NCBI GenBank assembly: GCA_963824475.1
Contig: CAWGPR010000010.1
Coordinates: 186,001 to 250,000, forward strand
DNA length: 64,000 nt
Direction: 5' to 3'
DNA from: Roseiarcus sp963824475
GTDB taxonomy: Bacteria; Pseudomonadota; Alphaproteobacteria; Rhizobiales; Beijerinckiaceae
Within the stretch, counting starts at the first letter, position 1; every line of letters begins with the position of its first letter. The notes beneath the pieces are model-generated. The model was not told the DNA's origin, made no database searches, and was given only the letters and a program-made list of their open reading frames with translations. A program made the translations under genes and the position numbers. Below, in pieces: positions 1-8,446 of the stretch.

Positions 1-264
1 GATTCGCTTCTGCTCTCCGCCGCGACAACCTGCCTGATGGGCGGAATCGCATTGGAAGGAGGAATCGGCAACGTGATCGGGATCGCGATCGGCCTGTTCA
101 CGCTGCGCTTCCTAGTGACCGGCATGGCCGCCCTGGGCGCGCCCTATTATGTCCAGAATCTCGCGGTTGGCGCGCTGTTGATTCTGGTTGTTGTCGTCCA
201 GCTCACCCTGACGCGGCTCAGAAGGCGCCAGGCGCGGACGCAATTGTCGGTCCGGATCGCCTGA
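1..264 (+). CDS. Sugar ABC transporter permease, C-terminal fragment (ribose/RbsC type)
   Basis: Open from base 1 in frame 1, so the gene begins outside the window; the last 87 codons are present. The fragment has small Gly/Ala/Ile-rich helices (residues around ALEGGIGNVIG and LAVGALLILVVVVQL) and ends in a basic cytoplasmic tail (LTRLRRRQARTQ). This matches the last two membrane segments of RbsC/AraH-type inner-membrane permeases (BPD_transp_2 family). It lies 31 bases upstream of the SDR dehydrogenase on the same strand, consistent with an uptake-catabolism operon. The substrate cannot be told from this fragment. Confidence 0.7.
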   Translation, partial: DSLLLSAATTCLMGGIALEGGIGNVIGIAIGLFTLRFLVTGMAALGAPYYVQNLAVGALLILVVVVQLTLTRLRRRQARTQLSVRIA

Positions 265-295
265 TTTGAAAAGATAGATCGAGGGAGCCCGAGCC

Positions 296-1069
296 GTGTA
301 CGATTTTCATGGACGCACCGGGATCGTAACCGGAGCGGGATCCGGAATTGGACGCGCCACTGCGCTTCTCCTCGCCCGATCGGGCGCCACGGTCATTGGA
401 GTCGGCCGCAAACCCGGCCCGCTTGCGCAAACCGCCGAGGTGGCTCGCGGCTCGAGCGGCAAGGTCCTGCCATATGTCGTCGATGTGACTGACGAAGAAA
501 AGGTTCGCTCCATGATCTCGGAAGCCGAGAAGAACGTCGGCGCGATCTCGTTTCAATTCAACAATGCCGGGATTGGCGGAGCTCACAAGGCGATTGTCGA
601 TCTGTCGCTCGCGGAGCTCGATGAAATCATGAACGTGAGCTTCCGCGCGGTCTTTATCGGCATGAAATATGCCCTGCCCGCAATGAAACGAGCCGGCGGC
701 GGCGCCGTGGTCAATTGCGGATCCCTGCTCTCCTTTAAGGGAGCCGTGCGTCGCGGCGATTACGCCATGGCAAAGCACGCGGTCATCGCGCTGACCAAGA
801 CAGCGGCTGGCGAACATGCGAAGGACAACATTCAGATTAATTGCGTCTGCCCGGGCCCGATCAACACTCCCCTGCAACATCAGTCCGAGGTGCTAGTCAA
901 TCCGAAAGACCCGACCTATGAGCGGCGGCGCTACGAGGCCGGAATACCGATGGGGCGCTATGGCACGCCGGAAGAGGTAGCCGAAGTGGTGGTGTTCCTC
1001 ATGTCGGGACACGCGCCATATTTGACCGGGGCGGCGATTCCGCTCGATGGCGCCTTCTTGGCGGTTTAG
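296..1069 (+). CDS. SDR family NAD(P)-dependent oxidoreductase
   Basis: A 257-residue classical short-chain dehydrogenase/reductase. The cofactor motif TGAGSGIG lies near residue 13 and the NNAG motif near residue 90. The catalytic Ser and YxxxK are seen in the stretch SLLSFKG...YAMAK, and the C-terminus carries the usual GAAIPLDGAF. The GTG start at 296 is preceded by GAGGGAG, 8 bases upstream. It probably oxidises a secondary alcohol of a sugar- or polyol-derived intermediate in the cytoplasm. It follows a sugar permease gene and ends just before an IS110-type element. Family assignment is firm; the substrate is unknown. Confidence 0.9.
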   Translation: MYDFHGRTGIVTGAGSGIGRATALLLARSGATVIGVGRKPGPLAQTAEVARGSSGKVLPYVVDVTDEEKVRSMISEAEKNVGAISFQFNNAGIGGAHKAIVDLSLAELDEIMNVSFRAVFIGMKYALPAMKRAGGGAVVNCGSLLSFKGAVRRGDYAMAKHAVIALTKTAAGEHAKDNIQINCVCPGPINTPLQHQSEVLVNPKDPTYERRRYEAGIPMGRYGTPEEVAEVVVFLMSGHAPYLTGAAIPLDGAFLAV

Positions 1070-1181
1070 CTTAGCTTAGACGTCATGTTCGCGGGCTGAG
1101 CCGGTGGCCCGCCCTTTCGTGCAGTAAGAACGAGGGTTGCTCGGGCAAACCGAGCCGAGCCTCATGCACGGAGGGCAGACC

Positions 1182-1864
1182 ATGGGAAAGCATAGCGAAG
1201 TCTTTGTGGCTTTTGATGTCGCCAAGAAGAAGCACGCCGTGGCGATGGCGGAAGGCGGCCGGACCGGGGAAGTCCGATTTCTCGGCGATGTCGAGAACAG
1301 TCCGCTGCCGATCGAGCGGACGATCAAGAGATTGGCGCAGCGATACGACCATCTTCACGTCTGCTTTGAAGCCGGGCCGACGGGATATGGGCTTTATCGC
1401 CAGGTCAAGGCGCTCGGCCACGACTGCATGGTGGTCGCTCCGGCCCTGATCCCGAAGCGGTCGGGCGAGCGCATCAAGAGGCGGCCATTGGACGCTTGCG
1501 CACCGGCGCTGGCTCGCCGGCCAGAAGTTCGAGCACGCCGCCCAGCAGATCGTCTTTCAGGAAGGGATCGATGCAATCGAAGATGCGCTTCAGAAATTGC
1601 GTCGCCTGGAGAAGCAACTGGCCATCATCGTGCCGGAGTGGTCCATGGAGCCCGTCGTGGAGGCCTACCAGGCGATGCGCGGCGCTTCGTTCCTGGTTGC
1701 CGTGACCTTCGCGGCGGAAATCGGCGACGTCCGACGGTTCGATACGCCGCGACAGCTGATGTCCTTCCTCGGCCTTGTCCCAGCGGAGAGTTCGACCGGC
1801 GAGACGATCCGGAGGAAAGGCCTCACCCTGGCGGGCAACCGCCGTGCCCGCCGCGCTCTGGTCG
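1182..1864 (+). pseudogene. IS110-family transposase, N-terminal and central part (broken)
   Basis: ATG at 1182 follows GGAGGGCAG. The first 100 codons carry the DEDD-type start (VAFDVAKKKHAVAM) and FEAGPTGYGLYR. Around 1475-1490 the reading frame changes and the family's conserved TDRRDA segment and following linker are missing. Homology resumes in another frame with HRRWLAGQKFEHAAQQIVF and continues through RFDTPRQLMSFLGLVP and the C-terminal Ser-containing STGETIRRKG. The coding sequence is cut after RRALV by the IS256 element. An internal deletion plus frame change makes it non-functional even without the insertion. Confidence 0.88.
1856..1864 (+). repeat. Target-site duplication, left copy (IS256 element)
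   Basis: CTCTGGTCG directly abuts the left end of the IS256 element and recurs exactly at 3281-3289 directly after its right end. Nine bases is in the size range known for IS256-family insertion. Confidence 0.92.
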
Positions 1865-3280
1865 GCCCCGTCGCGATTTTTGTTGGAATTGACTGGCGCG
1901 TCTTCGGGCGACATGAGGCTACCCGATCATGCGGCGAGGTCAATGATCTGATCGTCTGGTTTCTCGGCGAGGGTCTGCCATCCGTCGACCTTGCGCATGG
2001 TGATCTGTCCTGAGGCAAGCAGCGCCCAGAACAGCATGGCGGCGGTTTCGGCGCAGGGCAGCACGGTCTGAAGTCTTGATCCGGCGCTTGAACTCCTCGT
2101 GCAATCGCTCGATCGCGTTCGAGGTTCGGATTGATTTCCATTGGTTCGGCGGGAACCGCGTGAATGTGAACAGCTTGTCGCTGGCTTCCTCCAGGCTGTC
2201 GGCGACGGCGCGGCATTTGAGGCGCCATTTGCGGATGAACGCCTTGCGCCAGGTCTCAACCTCGCCGCGCGTCGCGGCGTAGATCATGTCGCGGTAGTCA
2301 TTCGAGATTTCCTCGTGCAGGCGCTCGGGCGCATGGGCGAGGAGATTGCGATGCTTGTGCACGGTGCAGCGTTGGACAGCCACGTCGGGCCACAGCGCCG
2401 CCAGCGCCTTTTCGAGGCCCGGCGCGCCGTCGACGACGACCAGCTCCGGCGTTTGCAATCCGCGCCGGACCAGATCGTCGAGCAGCGCACGCCAGGCCGC
2501 CTCGCCTTCCCCGCCCATGCTCTTGATCGCGAGCAACATCTTCTGGCCGTCGGCGCGCACGCCGAGCGCCACGAGCAACGAGATCGAAGTCGCCCTTCTG
2601 TCGAGCCGGACACGCGCGACTGTGCCGTCGAGGATCAGCCGCACGATCGGCTCTTCGGCGAGCGAACGCGCATTCCAGGCGTCCCAGTCGCCCTTCGTCT
2701 TGCGCCAGACGCGGCTGACCACGTCCTTGCCGACCGGCCCAGCAAACACCGCGTTCAGCGCGCGTCGCACGCGGCGGGTGTTGGTCCCTGCGAGATAAGC
2801 CCCGGCGATCAAGGCGTCGGCGGCCCGGGTGCGGCGCTGGTAGGCGCGCAGCGAACCGCTCCGCCATTCGCGCGTCTTGCCGTCCTCGCCGGTCAACCGA
2901 GCGCGCGGCACGGCGATCCGCGTCTTGCCAAACGTGCCCGTCAGCGTCCGCTCGCGATGCCCGTGGCGCACGCCGACAACCGACGGCGCCGCCTCGTCCT
3001 CACCTGGCTTGCGCCGGCCGTAGCGCGGACGCGACAACGCCTCGGAAAGTTCCTCCTCCAGCATCGTCTCGATAAAGCCGCGCGCCCGAGCCCGAACCCC
3101 GTCCTCGATCGCGTCGAACCAATCATCCAAAAGCAAAGCTTCGGCGGCCACAGCCGCCTCCTTCGTGGTATCCTTCGTCATGGCGTGGTCTCCGTTCCAG
3201 CGCGCCAACGCCGGAATCATTTGGGTTGAACAACCCGGAGACTACGCCAACCCAATTCCAACCACCCCCGCGACGGGACC
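1865..3280 (-). mobile_element. IS256-family insertion sequence (1416 bp)
   Basis: The ends are imperfect inverted repeats: the left end reads GGCCCCGTCGCG...GTTGGAATTG and the right end, reverse-complemented, reads GGTCCCGTCGCG...GTTGGAATTG. A perfect 9-bp direct repeat (CTCTGGTCG) flanks it. It carries one transposase on the minus strand. Removing the element and one repeat restores the IS110 reading frame across the junction (RRALV then EAAWTYRYP), which fixes the boundaries to the base. Confidence 0.95.
1927..3220 (-). pseudogene. IS256-family (mutator-type) transposase, frameshifted near the C-terminus
   Basis: The main reading frame runs from ATG 3220 (an alternative ATG at 3181 begins MTKDTTKEAA) and encodes a DDE transposase: LILDGTVARVRL holds the first catalytic Asp, VVVDGAPGLEKAL the second, and SNAIERLHEEFKRRIKT the final Glu region, with the RCTVHKHRNLL signature between. 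One extra base near 2071 (minus-strand AAGACTTCAG where AAGACTCAG is expected) shifts the frame. The normal ending (QTVLPCAETAAMLFWALL ... IIDLAA) continues in another frame to 1927. In the unshifted frame the protein ends in unrelated sequence at 1940. Programmed shifting is possible but a decay mutation or sequencing error is simpler. Confidence 0.88.
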
Positions 3281-3289
3281 CTCTGGTCG
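3281..3289 (+). repeat. Target-site duplication, right copy (IS256 element)
   Basis: CTCTGGTCG follows the right inverted repeat of the IS256 element and is identical to 1856-1864. Confidence 0.92.
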
Positions 3290-3522
3290 AGGCGGCCTGG
3301 ACATATCGCTATCCCGCACGGGTCACCGAGACTTTGAGAGCCCGACTGGAGGGACTGCCGAAGCCCGTCCGCGATATCGCCTGGAAAGCGCAGGTCCGCC
3401 TTTGCGCCCGCTACCGCCGGCTCAGCGCCACGGGCAAGAAGCTGCCCGTCGTCGTGGCGGCGATCGCCCGCGAAATGGCGGCGTTCCTGTGGGCCATCGG
3501 GCATGAGGTCGCGCCAGCGTAA
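3281..3522 (+). pseudogene. IS110-family transposase, C-terminal part
   Basis: Beginning inside the target duplication, the frame reads LVEAAWTYRYPARV, then GLPKPVRDIAWKAQVRLCARYRRL, and ends AIAREMAAFLWAIGHEVAPA with a stop at 3520-3522. This is the usual C-terminus of IS110-family transposases and joins in frame to the part ending at 1864 when the IS256 element is removed. About 320 bases without a gene follow before the GMC gene; they hold the 3' end of the IS110 element. Confidence 0.9.
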
Positions 3523-3529
3523 CGGACCA

Positions 3530-3780
3530 CGGTTCTTCTTGCTGCTGCCCAGAGCCGGGAGCGGAGCACGTAGGTGGGGAACTCCCGTCGCTAGTTATGT
3601 GGCCGGGCTCGCGCCCGACGCCCGTCCTCTAGACCGAGGAAAGCCCCGAGACGAAGACACGGAAGGCGGTAACCAACCCGCGGATAAGAGCCTGATCAAC
3701 CGTCGTCTCTCGCTCCGCTCCCAGCTCTGCGCAGCTATACCGTCATTCTCCCCGACGGTTGTTTCGCCCCCGGGGCGCTG
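3530..3780 (+). ncRNA. Candidate IS110/IS1111-type non-coding (bridge-RNA) region
   Basis: A 250-base non-coding stretch between the transposase stop and the probable element end. It includes GACCGAGGAAAGCCCCGAGA, AAGGCGGTAACCAACCC and a run ending in CTCGCTCCGCTC. Established knowledge: IS110-family elements encode a structured guide RNA in one flanking non-coding region, on the 3' side in the IS1111 group. That this stretch is the RNA is inferred from position and compactness only; no fold was computed. Confidence 0.3.
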
Positions 3781-3844
3781 AACCGCGCCTCGCCTCTTGA
3801 CCGCGAACATAAGAGACTAGCGGCCTCTGCCCCCGGAAGAATCA

Positions 3845-5455
3845 TCAGTGAGCTTTCGCGTCAGCCATAAGAAAGTCTGCGCCCTTTTCCGCGATCATGA
3901 TGGTCGGAGCATTTGTGTTTCCGGAGACAATCGTCGGCATGATCGAGGCGTCGATCACTCGGAGGCGATCAACGCCATGGACCTTGAGCTGCGGATCAAC
4001 AACCGCGTCGGCCCGCATCCCCATCCTGCAGGTGCCCGCGGCATGAAGCAGGGAAAGCGCCGATTTTCGACAGTGCTCGACAAAGTCTTCTTCGGAATTG
4101 CAAGCGGGCCCCGGATTGATCTCCTCGGCGACATACGGGGCCAGGGCAGATGTGCGCGCCATCTTCCGTATGAATTTCACGCCCTCGACCAGCGTCCTGC
4201 GGTCGTAGTCGGAGACGAAGAAATTGAACTGGATTTCTGGAGGGGCCGCGAGGTCGGGCTTCGCAAGCCGAACCCAGCCGCGAGAATCCGGACGAATGTG
4301 CTCGGCCAGGACGGTGTAGCCGGAGAACGGCCTTGGGGTCAGATCCTCTGCAGTGCACCAGCCGAGCAGCGTGACCATCAGATCGGGGCGGTCGCTGCTT
4401 CCGTCAGCCCTGACGAAAACGTTGGCGAAATTGCCATTGCTGGCCATCGGCCCTGAACGGAGAAGTAGGTAGCGCGCCATCACCCCCATGCGGATCCAGA
4501 AATTGTTGGCAATATCGTTGACCGTCACGGGCTTCGGGCAGCGATATTCGACGCCAATGCCGCAATGGTCCTGAAGATTCTCTCCCACTCCGGCCAAATC
4601 GAGCACAACAGGAATGCTCATCTTCCTCAGGAGGTCGGCCGGACCAATTCCTGACAATTGCAGCAGTTGCGGCGAATTGAACGCGCCACCGCACAGGATG
4701 ACTTCGCCTCGGGCGCGCGCTGTGTGGGCCTCATCTCCAACTGCGTATTCCACGCCGACAGCGCGCCCGCCTTCGACCAACACGCGTTTGGCTAGCGCGC
4801 CGGTCACAATCCTTACCGAGTCCCTCACATTGGGGAGATTCAGATAGGCGGCGGCGGTGCTCCAGCGACGTCCCTTCCGGGTCGTGACCTGAACATACCC
4901 CGCCCCTTCCTGCGAAGCGCCGTTGAAGTCATCGTTGAGGGGCGATCCAAGTTCGTGTCCCGCCCCAATGAAGGCGTCGGCCAACTCGTGCTTTGAAGGA
5001 AGGTCCGATACCCACAAGGGTCCGTCTGTGGCGTGATATTCGTTCGCGCCCCTTTGCTGATGCTCCGACTTCTTGAAGTAGGGCAGCACATCGGAGTAGC
5101 CCCAACCGGTGCAGCCCAGTTGCCGCCAACCGTCGAAATCCTCGGCCTGGCCACGCATGTAGATCATGCCGTTGATTGAGCCGGTTCCTCCGAGCACCTT
5201 CCCGCGAGGCTGGAAGAGGCGCCGGCCGTTCAGTTCCGGCTCGGGTTCGCTGGAATAGCACCAGTTAACGGCAGGATTGGCGTAGAGCTTGGCGTAGCCC
5301 ATGGGGATGTGGATCCATGGGTACGTATCCTTGCCCCCCGCTTCGAGGAGCAACGTCTTGAACTTCCCGGTCTCGCCAAGCCGGCCCGCGACGACGCATC
5401 CCGCAGAACCGGCGCCAACGACGATGTAGTCAAACGTTTCCGTGTCGCTTGCCAT
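3845..5455 (-). CDS. GMC family oxidoreductase (choline/glucose dehydrogenase type)
   Basis: A 536-residue FAD flavoprotein of usual family length. The FAD-binding GAGSAGC lies near residue 17. The first GMC signature region is GKVLGGTGSINGMIYMRG and the second is GGAFNSPQLLQLSGIG. The catalytic-His region is LLHAAGTCRMG, and the C-terminal active-site loop is VSGNTNAPTIMIAEKGA. Such enzymes oxidise alcohols or sugar hydroxyls, passing electrons to a quinone or oxygen. There is no signal peptide, so it acts in the cytoplasm. It starts 30 bases after the stop of a VOC protein gene on the same strand and may be co-transcribed with it and the Gfo/Idh/MocA gene. The substrate is not determinable. 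Confidence 0.92.
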   Translation of the reverse strand: MASDTETFDYIVVGAGSAGCVVAGRLGETGKFKTLLLEAGGKDTYPWIHIPMGYAKLYANPAVNWCYSSEPEPELNGRRLFQPRGKVLGGTGSINGMIYMRGQAEDFDGWRQLGCTGWGYSDVLPYFKKSEHQQRGANEYHATDGPLWVSDLPSKHELADAFIGAGHELGSPLNDDFNGASQEGAGYVQVTTRKGRRWSTAAAYLNLPNVRDSVRIVTGALAKRVLVEGGRAVGVEYAVGDEAHTARARGEVILCGGAFNSPQLLQLSGIGPADLLRKMSIPVVLDLAGVGENLQDHCGIGVEYRCPKPVTVNDIANNFWIRMGVMARYLLLRSGPMASNGNFANVFVRADGSSDRPDLMVTLLGWCTAEDLTPRPFSGYTVLAEHIRPDSRGWVRLAKPDLAAPPEIQFNFFVSDYDRRTLVEGVKFIRKMARTSALAPYVAEEINPGPACNSEEDFVEHCRKSALSLLHAAGTCRMGMRADAVVDPQLKVHGVDRLRVIDASIMPTIVSGNTNAPTIMIAEKGADFLMADAKAH

Positions 5456-5485
5456 GACTTCACCGAATGATCCCGCGCGAACATT

Positions 5486-5980
5486 TCAGCCCTTCGCAAG
5501 GCCCGGAATGAGATTGGTCAGCGACACGGGATGGTTCCGATCCATGACCTCCTGGAGTTCGAAAATATTCCCGTCCGCATCGCGCCCGTACGTGGCGCGG
5601 AACATGCCCACCACCTGCGGCTCGGTATGAAATTTGACGCCCGCCTTTTTCAGCCGCTCGTATTCGGCGAAAATGTCGACCACGTCGAATGCCACATGCG
5701 TCAGGCCGGCGTCGCACGCCGGCCGGTTTGGTTCGTTGTCCTTGCCCTTGGGATTTACATACTCGAAGATTTCGACGTGCGTGTTTCCGGCGCGCAGAAG
5801 AGCCGTACGGGTCGCCGATTTCTTGAGTCCCACGATGCGGTCGAGTTTGTCGTGCTCGGGCGAATGCTCGTCCCAATCATAGGACGCAACAAATTCAAGA
5901 CCAATGATGTCCCTGTAAAAGTGGACGAGACGATCGAAGTTCTGAGTTGAAAATGACGTGTGGTGAATTCCCCGAATCAT
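5486..5980 (-). CDS. VOC family (glyoxalase/dioxygenase fold) protein
   Basis: A 164-residue protein with two beta-alpha-beta-beta-beta modules. It opens IRGIHHTSFSTQNFDRLVHF, whose HH pair supplies the first metal ligand, continues through HVEIFEYV and LTHVAFDV, and closes with DADGNIFELQEV, the usual last Glu ligand. The open frame extends upstream to 6445, but that part only mirrors the next gene. ATG 5980 is chosen because GGAGAG lies five bases upstream. Members are metal-dependent lyases, isomerases or dioxygenases; which one cannot be said. It lies between the Gfo/Idh/MocA and GMC genes, all on the minus strand. Confidence 0.85.
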   Translation of the reverse strand: MIRGIHHTSFSTQNFDRLVHFYRDIIGLEFVASYDWDEHSPEHDKLDRIVGLKKSATRTALLRAGNTHVEIFEYVNPKGKDNEPNRPACDAGLTHVAFDVVDIFAEYERLKKAGVKFHTEPQVVGMFRATYGRDADGNIFELQEVMDRNHPVSLTNLIPGLAKG

Positions 5981-6012
5981 GGCGCTCTCCAGACCCATTG
6001 GTTGTTGCGTAC

Positions 6013-7197
6013 TCACTCGGACGGAACCCTGGTCAGAAACATTCCCTTGATCAGACCGGAGTCCACTGTCCGCGATTCTTCGACGAGGCTGTGGCGGCCT
6101 GCACAACCCCTGACCATTTCCAGACCCGCACTGAACCCAGGAAAGTCCTCGGTTGCGCCGGTTCGCTCGCCGGCACGGGCGGCGGCTACGGCGGCGTGCA
6201 AATCGCTGTATATGTTGGCGAACGCCTCGAGCATTCCCTCGGGATGGCCGATCGGAATGCGCGACCCCCGGGCCGCGATCGGGTGAAGTCCGCTGGCGCC
6301 GCGCTCGAGCGTCCGCGAGGACTCGCCGAGCGGCGACCAGATGATCTGGTTCGGCTCCTCCTGGCGCCAGCGAAGGCCGCCCTTCTCGCCAAATATGCGG
6401 ATCGTCAGACCGTGCATCTGACCGACGGCGATTGCGCTCGTCCATAGCCGGCCAATCGTTCCATCCGAGAAGCGGATTTGCAGCGCAGCGTCGTCCTCGA
6501 GGAGTCTACCTTGAACGCAAGAAGCAAAATCCGCGCTCACCTCCGCGACCGATTGCCCGATTATATAACCTCCCATATGCAGCGCATGGATGCCTGCATC
6601 CGCGAGCACCGCGCTTTGTCCCGCCTGTTTCGGATCATAGCGCCAACGAATGCGCGGATTGTCGGCGTCATCCGAGCGAGCGTGGAATCCATGAGCAAAT
6701 TCCATGACCACGACTCTGACCCTTCCGAGCTCTCCCGCGTTCGCCATGGCCTTCGCCTGACGCACCATCGGATAGCCAGAGAACCCGAAATTCACGCCGC
6801 AGACGCTTTCTTTCTCTCGCGCGAGACGAACGAGCTCCTCGGCCTCGGCGACGTCGAGAGTAAACGGCTTCTCACACAACACGTTGAATCCGGAGTCGAG
6901 GAATGCCCGCACGATTTCGAAATGGGTGGCGTTTGGCGTCGCCACCGTCACAAGGTCAAGGCGGTCGGATCGCTGCATCTCCGCATGGAGCATTTCTCGC
7001 CACGTTCCATAGGTCCTGTCCTTGGGGAGCCCGAGATCAATCCCATCCGCGTGGCCCTTTGCCGGATCGATATCCACGGCGCCGGCCGAAAACTCGAACA
7101 GGCCATCCATACAGGCGGCGACCCGGTGTGCGACACCGATCTGGCTGCCTAGCCCGCCGCCCACCATTCCCCATCTCATTCTGCCGGACAATCGCAT
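6013..7197 (-). CDS. Gfo/Idh/MocA family oxidoreductase
   Basis: A 394-residue NAD(P)-dependent sugar/inositol dehydrogenase-like protein. The Rossmann motif is MVGGGLGSQIG at the N-terminus, followed by VTVATPNATHFEI and the family's catalytic-lysine motif CEKPFTLD. The C-terminal half has the usual open beta-sheet domain with LADAGIHALHMGGYI carrying the putative catalytic His. The open frame begins at 7248, but ATG 7197 is preceded by AAGGG at proper spacing. It is transcribed away from the TIM-barrel isomerase at 7434, with which it shares a promoter region. It probably oxidises a cyclic polyol or sugar. Confidence 0.9.
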   Translation of the reverse strand: MRLSGRMRWGMVGGGLGSQIGVAHRVAACMDGLFEFSAGAVDIDPAKGHADGIDLGLPKDRTYGTWREMLHAEMQRSDRLDLVTVATPNATHFEIVRAFLDSGFNVLCEKPFTLDVAEAEELVRLAREKESVCGVNFGFSGYPMVRQAKAMANAGELGRVRVVVMEFAHGFHARSDDADNPRIRWRYDPKQAGQSAVLADAGIHALHMGGYIIGQSVAEVSADFASCVQGRLLEDDAALQIRFSDGTIGRLWTSAIAVGQMHGLTIRIFGEKGGLRWRQEEPNQIIWSPLGESSRTLERGASGLHPIAARGSRIPIGHPEGMLEAFANIYSDLHAAVAAARAGERTGATEDFPGFSAGLEMVRGCAGRHSLVEESRTVDSGLIKGMFLTRVPSE

Positions 7198-7433
7198 CGA
7201 CCCTTGGGCAGAAAGACAGACTATTTCGCCTGCGCAGGAACGAGACATCGGGCCCGTTTAACTCGCCACGAGTCGGGCGCTGCGGCGCCGATTGTTTCGG
7301 CACTCTGTCGACCGACAGGGTTGGCTCTTGTTTGCATGCGATCTGAAAACCGTATACAGAATACAAGGATTACGTCAAGCATCGCAGCCGCGTCCCCGCA
7401 CCTGCAGATGGAACGCCAGTAGAGCGCGAAAAC
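7198..7433. promoter_or_regulatory. Divergent promoter region with a GTAT-N5-ATAC inverted repeat
   Basis: 236 bases separate the starts of two divergent catabolic genes. At about 7353-7365 the sequence GTATACAGAATAC forms a short inverted repeat (GTAT, 5-base spacer, ATAC). Its left half in the form GTATACGG recurs in the divergent region near 16928. GntR-type regulators commonly use such sites, but no GntR gene is present in the window, so the assignment is tentative. Confidence 0.3.
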
Positions 7434-8306
7434 ATGAGCATGGGAAATGTCGATCTCATTGCAAGCTACTGGACGATCGCGGGCAAGCTTAACTTCGCCG
7501 ACGGAATGGACCTCGACGGCAGCCCGATCGACTTTCCACAACGCGTGAAAGCCGCGATCGCCGGCGGCTATGCCGGCGTGGGTCTGACGTACCCGGATCT
7601 CAAGAAAACGGCTGCACGCTACGGTTATGACGGAATACGTTCGATCTTGCGGGACAACGGGGTTAAGATTTTCGAGGTCGAGTTTCTCACCGACTGGTTC
7701 ACCGATGGCGACCGCCGCCGGCAGTCCGATTTGATCCGCCGCGAGCTTCTGCTCGCCGCCGAAAAGACGGGCGCGCGCCATATCAAGATCGGCGGCGACA
7801 TGGAGGGAAAGTCCTGGTCGATCGGTCAGGTGATCCGGTCCTTTGCCGGATTGTGCGACGAAGCAAAGAATGCCGGGACGCATGTTGTGCTCGAAATCCT
7901 GCCCTGGTCGAACATCCCCGACATCAAGACCGGGGTTGAAGTCGTCTCCGGCGCGGACAAAGGCAACGGCGGGCTGCTAATCGACATCTGGCATATGGGT
8001 CGCGGCGGCATTCCTTACAGCGAACTCGCCTCCATGCCGCGTCGCTTCCTCGGACATGTCGAACTGTCGGATGCGGCGTCGGAGCCGATCGGGAAGCTGA
8101 TCGAAGATACAGTGAATCATCGTAGGCTGTGCGGTGAGGGAAGCTTCGATGTTCCCGCCTTCCTTCGATCAATCAAAGCAACGGGCTACGACGGGCCATT
8201 CGGCATCGAAATCATTTCCGATGAGCAGCGAAACCGGCCGCTGAAAGAGGCTGTCGACCGGTCGTTCGCAACCGCAATGGCGCAGTTTGCAGGAATTTAT
8301 CCCTAG
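7434..8306 (+). CDS. Sugar phosphate isomerase/epimerase (xylose isomerase-like TIM barrel)
   Basis: A 290-residue TIM-barrel protein of the AP-endonuclease-2 superfamily (IolE/tagatose epimerase-like). Metal-binding residues are suggested by the Glu in VVLEILPWS, Asp/His in LLIDIWHMGRGG, the VELSD strand and the Glu of GIEIIS near the C-terminus. It resembles the protein at 55992-56855 across its whole length (shared opening LLAGFWTLAG-like strand, IDIWH, PLREQ-like tail), so the two are paralogues. The start ATGAGCATGGGAAAT was chosen because it leads directly into the first strand. Likely role: isomerisation, epimerisation or decarboxylation of a keto-sugar or keto-acid intermediate. Confidence 0.88.
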   Translation: MSMGNVDLIASYWTIAGKLNFADGMDLDGSPIDFPQRVKAAIAGGYAGVGLTYPDLKKTAARYGYDGIRSILRDNGVKIFEVEFLTDWFTDGDRRRQSDLIRRELLLAAEKTGARHIKIGGDMEGKSWSIGQVIRSFAGLCDEAKNAGTHVVLEILPWSNIPDIKTGVEVVSGADKGNGGLLIDIWHMGRGGIPYSELASMPRRFLGHVELSDAASEPIGKLIEDTVNHRRLCGEGSFDVPAFLRSIKATGYDGPFGIEIISDEQRNRPLKEAVDRSFATAMAQFAGIYP

Positions 8307-8446
8307 GCGCGGCGTTTCTGTTCAAGCCTCTAATTCGCATCCGGAGCATCGAGCCGATCTTCCTGGTGGTGAGAACGCAGCGTCACCGCGGCGCTGACGC
8401 CGCGTTCGCTCTATCCCTGCGGCGGAAAAGAATAGTCAGGGCAGAC

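Larger units (their letters stand above)
1080..3790 (+). mobile_element. IS110-family element, split by an IS256-family element
   Basis: The outer limits are approximate. The transposase gene runs from 1182 to 3522 but is interrupted from 1865 to 3280 by another insertion sequence. About 100 bases precede the gene and about 260 follow it. The 3' stretch (about 3530-3780) is compact and inverted-repeat-rich, the side on which IS1111-type members of this family carry their non-coding (bridge) RNA; that role is inference. The element sits between convergent genes (SDR and GMC oxidoreductase). It is surely inactive because the transposase is both split and internally deleted. Confidence 0.75.

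Noticed and set aside
218..880. 220-codon minus-strand open frame
   Set aside because: Complement of the SDR at 296-1069, which has full family motifs.
2141..3229. 362-codon plus-strand open frame
   Set aside because: Lies wholly antisense to the IS256 transposase, has no ribosome site and shows biased composition typical of the complement of a GC-rich gene.
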